A model generated the notes under the pieces. It did not search any database. It saw only the letters and a list, made by a program, of their open reading frames with translations, and was not told the origin of the DNA. Below, in pieces: positions 1 through 5,561 of a stretch of 5,561 bases of DNA (position 1 is the stretch's first letter; each line of letters begins with the position of its first letter). This DNA is from JBDIBB01 sp039812685 (GTDB lineage: Bacteria; Acidobacteriota; Vicinamibacteria; Vicinamibacterales; JAFNAJ01), in contig JBDIBB010000214.1 in assembly GCA_039812685.1 (NCBI GenBank), positions 1-5,561 on the forward strand. Reading direction: 5' to 3'. Both the position numbers and the translations under genes were made by a program.

Positions 1-894
1 GCCGGCTGGCGGCCGAGCAGCGCCCAGGCACCGCCCGCGCGGCCGCTCCAGCCCTCGTTCCGCACCGGGATCGACGTCGTCTCGCTGAACATCACGGTGA
101 CGACGCCCGACCAGCAGTTCGTCACCGATCTCGACGAGCGCGACTTCCAGGTCTACGAGGACGGCGTGCAGCAGCAGATCAGCTTCTTCACGCGGTCGCA
201 ACTGCCGATTGCCCTCTCCCTGCTGCTCGACACGAGCGCCAGCATGGACGACAAGATGACGACGGCCCAGAACGCGGCCATCGGCTTCGCCCGCCGCCTG
301 CGCGCAGAGGACCTCGCCCAGGTCGTCGACTTCGACAGCCGCGTGACCATCCTGCAGGGCTTCACCAACGACGGCGCGGCGCTGGAGAAGGCCATCCGCG
401 GCACGGCCGCCGGCGGATCCACGTCGATGTACAACGCGATCTACATCGCGCTGAACGAGATGAAGAAACTGCGGGCGCAGTCGGCCGAGGACATCCGGCG
501 GCGCGCCATCGTCGTGCTGTCGGACGGCGAGGACACGTCGAGCCTGCTGCCCTTCGAGGAAGTGCTCGAGCTGGCCAAGCGCGCGGAGACCGTCGTCTAC
601 ACCATCGGGATCCGGTCGCGCGATCAGGGAGGCACACGCGGGTTCCGCGAGGCCGAGTTCGTGCTCAAGCAGCTCGCGCACGAGACCGGCGGCCGGTCGT
701 TCTTCCCGACGTCGGTCGACGAGCTGCCGACCATCTACACCCTGATTGCCAGCGAACTGTCGAGCCAGTACACGGTGGGCTACACGTCGAAGAACCCGCG
801 CCGGGACGGCGGCTGGCGCCGGGTCGTCGTGCGCACCACCCGGCCGAACGTCATCACCCGCACCAAGCAGGGCTACTACGCGCCCTCGCCCTGA
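1..894 (+). CDS. Exported VWA-domain protein, VWFA-related acidobacterial family (5' end missing)
   Basis: The frame is open from base 1 to the TGA at 892-894, so 297 residues are visible and the true start lies upstream. A GTG at 97 could be mistaken for the start, but the family's conserved beta-strand region (TGIDVVSLNITVT) begins before it. The first visible residues, with SSAQAPP, look like the end of a signal peptide, which suggests export (inference). A short beta-rich segment with the family-like stretch DFQVYEDGV (about residues 47-55) precedes the VWA domain. The metal-ion-dependent adhesion site is intact: DTSAS (bases 229-243), the Thr of GGSTS (421-423) and the Asp of SDGED (523-525). 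The C-terminus, QYTVGY to QGYYAPSP, is typical of the family. VWA domains bind protein partners through a divalent metal; the partner and precise role here are unknown. The 67-bp gap and the promoter-like box downstream suggest it is not co-transcribed with the next gene. Confidence 0.9.
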   Translation, partial: AGWRPSSAQAPPARPLQPSFRTGIDVVSLNITVTTPDQQFVTDLDERDFQVYEDGVQQQISFFTRSQLPIALSLLLDTSASMDDKMTTAQNAAIGFARRLRAEDLAQVVDFDSRVTILQGFTNDGAALEKAIRGTAAGGSTSMYNAIYIALNEMKKLRAQSAEDIRRRAIVVLSDGEDTSSLLPFEEVLELAKRAETVVYTIGIRSRDQGGTRGFREAEFVLKQLAHETGGRSFFPTSVDELPTIYTLIASELSSQYTVGYTSKNPRRDGGWRRVVVRTTRPNVITRTKQGYYAPSP

Positions 895-948
895 CCGGCG
901 GACGGCGGACCGCACCGCGGGCCGAGACCCGATCCGCCGCGACAGGTC

Positions 949-954
949 TATACT
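949..954 (+). promoter_or_regulatory. Putative -10 box (TATACT) for a leaderless transcript
   Basis: TATACT lies in otherwise very GC-rich sequence and is followed by seven bases (GCGCCCC) before the ATG at 962. With the usual 6-8 base distance from a -10 box to the transcription start, the mRNA would begin at or within a base of the A of the ATG. I see no convincing Shine-Dalgarno sequence next to this start (only GACAGG about 15 bases upstream), which fits leaderless translation. No good -35 hexamer is visible at 16-18 bp spacing. The box is seen directly; its function is inferred. Confidence 0.55.
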
Positions 955-961
955 GCGCCCC

Positions 962-2518
962 ATGCAGCCTGCGACTGTCTACATCGTGGGAGCGGGACCC
1001 GGCGACCCGTCGCTCATCACCCTGCGTGGCCTGAACTGCCTGGCTCGGGCCGATGTCGTGGTGTACGACCACCTCGTGCACCCCCGACTGCTGCGCCGGG
1101 CACCCGCCGACGCCGAGCGCATCGACGTTGGCGCGGCCGCACCCCAGCCCAGCCAGCAGGACGCCATCAGCCTGCTGCTCGCCGAGAAGGCCCGCGAGGG
1201 CCGGACCGTCGTGCGCCTCAAGTGGGGCGACCCCTACGTCTTCGACAGCGGGGGCAAGGAGGCGCTCTTCCTTCACGAGCACGGCATCCCGTTCGAGGTG
1301 GTCCCCGGCGTGACGGCGCTGGTGGCGACGCCGTGCTACGCCGGCGTTCCCCTCACCTATCCGGGCGCCGGCGATACGCTCGTCCTCGTCCGCGGCCACG
1401 AGGACGGCAGCAGCCGGCCGCCCAGGGTGGACTGGGCCGCGGTCGCACGCGTGGACGGGACCATCGTCTGTTACACCGGCCCGCGGCAGCTCGCCGAGGT
1501 CGTCGACGCGCTGCTGGCCGCCGGGCGCTCGCCACGCGACTCGGTGGCGGTGATTGCGCGCGGCACGCTGCCGGGACAGGTGACGACGCGGGCCGAGCTG
1601 GGTCAGCTGCAGGCCCGGCTGCGCGAAGGTCCGCCGCAGCGGGAGGCAGCCGTGCTCGTGGTGGGCGCCGTGGCGGGCCTGCGCGAGCACCTGCGGTGGT
1701 TCGATGCGCGGCCGCTGTTCGGCAAGCGCGTTCTCGTCACGCGATCGCGCGAGCAATCGGGTGAGCTGGTGGAGCGGCTCGAGGAGCTGGGCGCGGAGGC
1801 CATCGAGGCACCGGCCGTGCGCATCGCGCCGCCGCTGGATGTCGGCCCGCTCGACCAGGCGTGCGCCCGGGCTGGCACCTACGACTGGCTCGTGTTCACG
1901 AGCGCCAACGGCGTCGAAGCGTTCATGCGCCGGCTGCTCGCGGGCGCGGGCGACGTGCGCAGCCTGCACGGACCGCGACTCTGCGCGGTCGCCCCGGGCA
2001 CGGCCGAACGTCTGTCGCGCTGGGGCATCAAGGTGGACCTGCATCCGGCGGAGTTCCGCGCCGACAGCATCCTCGACGCGATCCGCGCGTTCGGTCCGAT
2101 CGACGGCCGCTCGTTCCTGCTGCCGCGCGCCGACATCCCGCTCGACGTCCTCGCCGGCGAACTCCGGCTGGCGGGCGGCCAGGTGACCGAAGTGGTCGCC
2201 TACCGGCGCCTGCACGAACCGCTGCAGCGCGACGAGGGCGGCAACGACATCTACCGGATGCTGCTCGACCGTCAGATCGACGTCGTCCTCTTCACGAGCG
2301 CGTCGACGGTGCACAACCTGGCGATCAGTCTTGGCGAGGAACAGGCCGCCGACCTGCTGCAGGCCACGACCGTGGCCTGCATCGGTCCTGTGACCGCGGC
2401 GGCGGCCCGCGATCTCGACATCGAGCCGACGGTCGTCGCCACCGACTTCTCGATCGCGGGCCTCGTGCAGGCTGTCGTCGATCACTATGCGGCCGCGGGG
2501 ACCGCGGGACCACGCTGA
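962..2518 (+). CDS. cobA-hemD: Fused uroporphyrinogen-III C-methyltransferase / uroporphyrinogen-III synthase
   Basis: This 518-residue protein joins two enzymes of tetrapyrrole synthesis. Residues 1 to about 245 have the SAM-dependent uroporphyrinogen-III methyltransferase fold: VGAGPGDPSLITLRG (9-23), VVYDHLVHP (33-41), RLKWGDPYVF (85-94), VVPGV (113-117), YAGVPLT (126-132) and RGHE (144-147). This domain would convert uroporphyrinogen III to precorrin-2, towards sirohaem or corrinoids. Residues from about 254 to 510 match uroporphyrinogen-III synthase (HemD), which closes and rearranges hydroxymethylbilane in the cytoplasm: KRVLVTRSREQ (255-265), VFTSANGVEAF (311-321), VVAYRR (411-416), VVLFTSAS (441-448) and ACIGPVTAAA (472-481). 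The ATG at 962 is chosen because the first beta strand starts directly after it; in-frame sequence upstream overlaps the VWA gene. Oddities: the methyltransferase has Trp88 where RLKGGDPF is usual, DSGGKE instead of GRGGEE, and AAAPQPS where a Lys/Gly/His-rich loop is usual. The HemD assignment is firm; methyltransferase activity is less certain. Confidence 0.92.
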   Translation: MQPATVYIVGAGPGDPSLITLRGLNCLARADVVVYDHLVHPRLLRRAPADAERIDVGAAAPQPSQQDAISLLLAEKAREGRTVVRLKWGDPYVFDSGGKEALFLHEHGIPFEVVPGVTALVATPCYAGVPLTYPGAGDTLVLVRGHEDGSSRPPRVDWAAVARVDGTIVCYTGPRQLAEVVDALLAAGRSPRDSVAVIARGTLPGQVTTRAELGQLQARLREGPPQREAAVLVVGAVAGLREHLRWFDARPLFGKRVLVTRSREQSGELVERLEELGAEAIEAPAVRIAPPLDVGPLDQACARAGTYDWLVFTSANGVEAFMRRLLAGAGDVRSLHGPRLCAVAPGTAERLSRWGIKVDLHPAEFRADSILDAIRAFGPIDGRSFLLPRADIPLDVLAGELRLAGGQVTEVVAYRRLHEPLQRDEGGNDIYRMLLDRQIDVVLFTSASTVHNLAISLGEEQAADLLQATTVACIGPVTAAAARDLDIEPTVVATDFSIAGLVQAVVDHYAAAGTAGPR

Positions 2519-2521
2519 ACG

Positions 2522-2902
2522 CTACTTCTTCGAGTTCTTCGCGTTCTTCGGAGCCTTCGTGACCTGCGCGCCAGCGGTCTCCCGCGCCGCACGGTACTCG
2601 GCCCACCTGCGACGCATCCGCTCGGACAGCGCCTTGCGCGCCTCGTCCGACAGCCGGTTGGTGCGGGTGCGCTTGGCGGCCTTGCGCCGTCGCGCGGCGG
2701 GTTCGGGCGCAACCTTGGCCGCTGCCGACGCGACGCTCGCACTCGCCCCCCGGCGCAGGTGCTCCGCGTAGGCCTCCAGCTTGACGAGGCGCGCGCGGGT
2801 CTCTTCCAGTTCGCGCTCGACACCGGCCAGCGCCAACTGGACGAACTCGGGAGATTGGAGAAGGGACGGCAGTGACAGACTCCGGGCGGTACGGCGTGCC
2901 AT
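2522..2902 (-). CDS. Small basic coiled-coil protein of unknown function
   Basis: I do not recognise a named family for this 126-residue protein. Residues 12 to about 51 are a probable amphipathic helix or coiled coil (SPEFVQLALAGVERELEE onward). An Ala-rich linker (53-70) follows, then a strongly basic patch RRRKAAKRTR (71-80). A predicted helix, LSDEARKALSERMRRRWAEY (84-103), comes next, of a kind seen in many short lysine- and arginine-rich bacterial proteins. The tail is KAPKNAKNSKK (116-126). The composition suggests a nucleic-acid-binding or nucleoid-associated role, which is inference only. There is no signal peptide or membrane segment. The start at 2902 is supported by GAGGAG seven bases upstream. 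Its TAG is 3 bp from the stop of the convergent cobA-hemD gene, so the two transcripts probably overlap. Downstream sequence leaves no room for its own terminator. Confidence 0.82.
   Translation of the reverse strand: MARRTARSLSLPSLLQSPEFVQLALAGVERELEETRARLVKLEAYAEHLRRGASASVASAAAKVAPEPAARRRKAAKRTRTNRLSDEARKALSERMRRRWAEYRAARETAGAQVTKAPKNAKNSKK
2526..2550. repeat. Three TTCTTCG copies with 9-bp period inside the basic tail
   Basis: TTCTTCG occurs at 2526-2532, 2535-2541 and 2544-2550, each offset by nine bases. On the minus strand these encode the end of the small basic protein as an x-Lys-Asn-like tripeptide pattern (PKN, AKN, SKK). It looks like a tiny in-frame tandem repeat within the coding sequence that could gain or lose units without a frameshift. 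Confidence 0.6.
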
Positions 2903-2909
2903 TCAGGGA

Positions 2910-2915
2910 CTCCTC
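2910..2915 (-). promoter_or_regulatory. Ribosome binding site GAGGAG for the small basic protein
   Basis: Read on the minus strand, GAGGAG is followed by seven bases (TCCCTGA) and then the ATG at 2902-2900. This good Shine-Dalgarno match at ideal spacing fixes the start codon and contrasts with the apparently leaderless cobA-hemD start. Confidence 0.7.
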
Positions 2916-2952
2916 GAAAGTGGGCGCACGTCAGTCGTGCCGCCCAGCCTCG

Positions 2953-2959
2953 TATCATA
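2953..2959. promoter_or_regulatory. Putative shared -10 element for divergent genes
   Basis: The sequence TATCATA in the divergent gap reads TATCAT on the plus strand (2953-2958) and TATGAT on the minus strand (2959-2954). Both fit the TAnnnT form of a -10 box. The minus-strand box would start a transcript near 2947, about 45 bases ahead of the small basic gene. The plus-strand box would start one near 2965, about 125 bases ahead of the gene at 3090. No clear -35 hexamer is seen for either. It is the most AT-rich spot of the 187-bp gap; the rest of the gap shows nothing else I can support. Confidence 0.4.
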
Positions 2960-3089
2960 GTCGCGGCGAGGCGATCGTGCCGAGTGCGAACGTGTCTGCT
3001 GGCGCTCACCCGGACGATCTTCACTTGCCCACCGGCCCCTGGTCACTGCCGGGACCGCCGCCGTTGTCACCAGTCGCACCGGGTTCACG

Positions 3090-3590
3090 ATGATGCCCAG
3101 GCCCCGCACCTGGCTGCTCGTGCTGCTCTCCCTGCTCGGGGCCGGGACGCTCGTGGTCGCGATCCTGGTCGGCGCCGGTGCGTGGTTCTTCGCCCGCCAC
3201 GTGCAGGTGAGCAGTGCGCCCGCCGAGTCGGCAACGGCAGCCTTCGACGAGATCCGCCGTCGCTTCGAGGGCCAGACGCCGTTGATCGATCCCTCCGCCT
3301 CCGGCGGCACGGCCATTGCCGAACTCGAGCGCCGGCGCGCCGCCTACACGGGTCCGTTGCCGGACTCCTTCAGGCTGGTGGTCTGGGACAAGCGCGAGCA
3401 GCGGCTGGCGCGGCTCTCCTTCCCGTTCTGGATGCTCCGGTTCCAGGGCGACGAGACCCTGCGGATCAACGTCGACGGCTTCAGCCTCGACGAACTGGGC
3501 GTCACGGCGGAGGACATTCGCCTCGCCGGCCCCGCACTGATCCTCGATCGCGAGAACGCGACGGGACGCGTGATCGTGTGGACCGAGTAG
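3090..3590 (+). CDS. Single-pass membrane-anchored protein of unknown function
   Basis: This is a 166-residue protein. The N-terminus has a short basic stretch (MMPRPR) and one long hydrophobic helix (about residues 8-34). The rest (35-166) is soluble and presumably periplasmic, since the positive residues precede the helix. The soluble part has a predicted helix around AFDEIRRRFEGQTPLID (51-67), a variable hydrophilic stretch, and then beta-rich motifs: FRLVVWD (94-100), ARLSFPFWMLRF (107-118) and a final RVIVWTE (160-166). There is no lipobox, catalytic motif or metal site I can name. I have the impression that similar short proteins recur in Acidobacteriota as hypothetical proteins, but cannot check this. 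ATG codons at 3090 and 3093 are both possible; only a weak GGG at 3081-3083 precedes them. It may share a transcript with the exported protein gene 136 bp downstream, although a hairpin lies between them. Confidence 0.8.
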   Translation: MMPRPRTWLLVLLSLLGAGTLVVAILVGAGAWFFARHVQVSSAPAESATAAFDEIRRRFEGQTPLIDPSASGGTAIAELERRRAAYTGPLPDSFRLVVWDKREQRLARLSFPFWMLRFQGDETLRINVDGFSLDELGVTAEDIRLAGPALILDRENATGRVIVWTE

Positions 3591-3623
3591 GTCACCGGCG
3601 TCAGCCAGACAGGACACCTGCGG

Positions 3624-3646
3624 CCGATGCGCCGGACCGGCATCGG
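3624..3646 (+). terminator. Weak hairpin after the membrane-anchored protein gene
   Basis: CCGATGC (3624-3630) and GCATCGG (3640-3646) are perfect inverted repeats around a nine-base loop, starting 33 bases after the TAG at 3588-3590. No T-tract follows, so at best it is a factor-assisted terminator or an RNA-stabilising structure. A 7-bp stem can also arise by chance in sequence this GC-rich. Confidence 0.25.
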
Positions 3647-3716
3647 GTTCGGCCGGCTCCGGAGTCGATCGCCAGCCTGGCACGTCACTTGAAGAAGTCG
3701 TGGGCGTTCCCCGGTT

Positions 3717-3721
3717 GGAGG
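3717..3721 (+). promoter_or_regulatory. Ribosome binding site GGAGG deciding the start at 3727
   Basis: GGAGG lies five bases before the ATG at 3727. It rules out the in-frame GTG at 3700, which would place extra residues containing Glu and Asp ahead of an otherwise clean signal peptide. Confidence 0.7.
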
Positions 3722-3726
3722 ACCCC

Positions 3727-4137
3727 ATGAAGCGCACACTTCACCTTTCGACGATCGCCCTCGCGGCGCTGACCCTGCTGTGGATCGCGACCCCGACCGC
3801 CGAAGCCCAGGTGCGGCGGGGCCAGCCCGGTCGTGACACGTGGGATCGGGGCTACGGCTACGACGTGTGGCGCGGTCCCGGATTCGACCAGGGTTTCGAC
3901 GACGGGTACCGCGAGGGCCGCAAGGCGTCGCGTGACGGCCAGCGTCCCGACCCGTTCCGCGAGCGCCGGTACCGCGATGCCGATCGCGGGTACCACCGCC
4001 GCTACGGCTCGCGCGAACTCTACCGCCAGGCCTACCGCGACGGCTTCCGGTCGGGCTACGAGCGAGGCTATCGCGAGAACCGGCGGTGGTCGCGCGACCG
4101 GTTCCTGTTCGAGTTCGGCTACCGGCGCCGCTGGTAG
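3727..4137 (+). CDS. Secreted Arg/Tyr/Gly-rich protein of unknown function
   Basis: The 136-residue precursor starts with a textbook signal peptide: MKRTLHLST, a hydrophobic core ALAALTLLWIA (11-21), and a probable cleavage site TAEA-Q after residue 27. The mature part (about 109 residues) is dominated by Arg, Tyr, Gly and Asp and contains two related segments: FDQGFDDGYREGRKAS (53-68) and AYRDGFRSGYERGYREN (102-118). Both have Gly every four residues flanked by aromatic and charged residues (GF..GY.. pattern). It ends FEFGYRRRW. The mature protein is strongly basic with no cysteine, so an extended or surface-associated, polyanion-binding protein is conceivable, but this is inference. No enzymatic motif is visible. 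The start is fixed by GGAGG five bases upstream. It lies 136 bp after the membrane-anchored protein gene on the same strand and is convergent with aspA. Confidence 0.82.
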   Translation: MKRTLHLSTIALAALTLLWIATPTAEAQVRRGQPGRDTWDRGYGYDVWRGPGFDQGFDDGYREGRKASRDGQRPDPFRERRYRDADRGYHRRYGSRELYRQAYRDGFRSGYERGYRENRRWSRDRFLFEFGYRRRW

Positions 4138-4160
4138 CGGCCTCGTCCGGCGGTGAGCGG

Positions 4161-4192
4161 GCGTCCCCGGTCGCGGCGGCGGCCGGGGACGC
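4161..4192. terminator. Perfect 10-bp hairpin between convergent genes
   Basis: GCGTCCCCGG (4161-4170) and CCGGGGACGC (4183-4192) form a perfect 10-bp stem with a 12-base loop. It sits centrally in the 70-bp gap between the stop of the secreted protein gene (4137) and the stop of aspA (4208), where a bidirectional terminator is expected. No T-tract follows on either strand, so it is not a canonical intrinsic terminator, but the position and stem strength make a transcription-end role likely. Confidence 0.55.
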
Positions 4193-4207
4193 GGCGGCAG
4201 GCCCGGG

Positions 4208-5561
<1,354 letters not shown>

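Noticed and set aside
97..99. GTG at 97 as the start of the VWA protein
   Set aside because: Conserved family sequence (TGIDVVSLNI) and a probable signal-peptide end lie before it in the same open frame, so the gene begins upstream of the window.
897..938. GGCGGA (twice, 897-902 and 904-909) facing TCCGCC (933-938) as a terminator after the VWA gene
   Set aside because: The stem is only six base pairs with a long loop and no T-tract; such pairs are common by chance in this base composition.
746..961. In-frame upstream extension of cobA-hemD starting at 746
   Set aside because: The extra 72 residues overlap the VWA gene, are low-complexity Arg/Thr/Pro-rich, and precede the point where the methyltransferase fold starts at the ATG at 962.
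1896..2303. Shared TTCACGAGCGC in the two halves of the HemD region
   Set aside because: The short DNA repeat reflects the FTSA motif occurring in both pseudo-symmetrical halves of the HemD fold, with the same codon preferences; it is not a mobile or recombination repeat.
854..2485. A 543-codon open frame on the minus strand opposite cobA-hemD
   Set aside because: It lies entirely antisense to a gene with clear CobA and HemD motifs, and its translation is Arg/His/Gly-rich without domains. In DNA this GC-rich, long antisense frames are expected because stop codons are rare.
2984..3730. Alternative plus-strand frame of 248 codons covering the membrane-anchored gene
   Set aside because: Its translation is Arg/Pro-rich without a fold, whereas the 3090-3590 frame has a clean membrane helix and balanced composition.

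Overview
The window is GC-rich DNA with long reading frames biased to G or C at third codon positions. It most likely comes from an Acidobacteriota chromosome, plausibly the Vicinamibacteria. The main pointer is the first gene, whose layout (a short beta-rich stretch, then a von Willebrand A domain, then a C-terminus ending near GYYAPSP) matches the family known as the VWFA-related acidobacterial domain. The placement is inferred from protein character only, since there is no rRNA or other marker gene. I see no tRNA, CRISPR array, insertion sequence, integrase or phage gene. The window looks like ordinary chromosomal housekeeping and envelope genes.

Layout, left to right. (1) The 3' part of an exported VWA-domain protein (+, runs off the left edge, ends at 894). 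(2) A 67-bp gap with a TATACT box placed so that the transcript would begin at or next to the next start codon. (3) A complete two-domain tetrapyrrole gene (+, 962-2518): an N-terminal uroporphyrinogen-III C-methyltransferase-like domain with several atypical motif residues, fused to a C-terminal uroporphyrinogen-III synthase domain. (4) A small, very basic coiled-coil protein of unknown function (-, 2522-2902), whose stop lies only 3 bp from the synthase stop. (5) A 187-bp divergent intergenic region with a near-symmetrical -10-like element that could serve both directions. (6) A single-pass membrane-anchored protein of unknown function (+, 3090-3590). (7) A secreted Arg/Tyr/Gly-rich protein of unknown function (+, 3727-4137). 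(8) A 70-bp convergent gap holding a perfect 10-bp hairpin. (9) Most of an aspartate ammonia-lyase gene (-, 4208 to the right edge; about the first 19-20 residues lie outside).

The genes do not form one pathway. The fusion protein would make uroporphyrinogen III, the branch point to haem, sirohaem and corrinoids, and may methylate it to precorrin-2. Aspartase interconverts L-aspartate with fumarate and ammonia. The VWA protein, the membrane-anchored protein and the Arg/Tyr/Gly-rich protein are all envelope or exported proteins. I found no convincing new multi-gene system. The points most worth a second look are the altered methyltransferase motifs in the fusion, the apparent leaderless promoter in front of it, and the three unrecognised small proteins.
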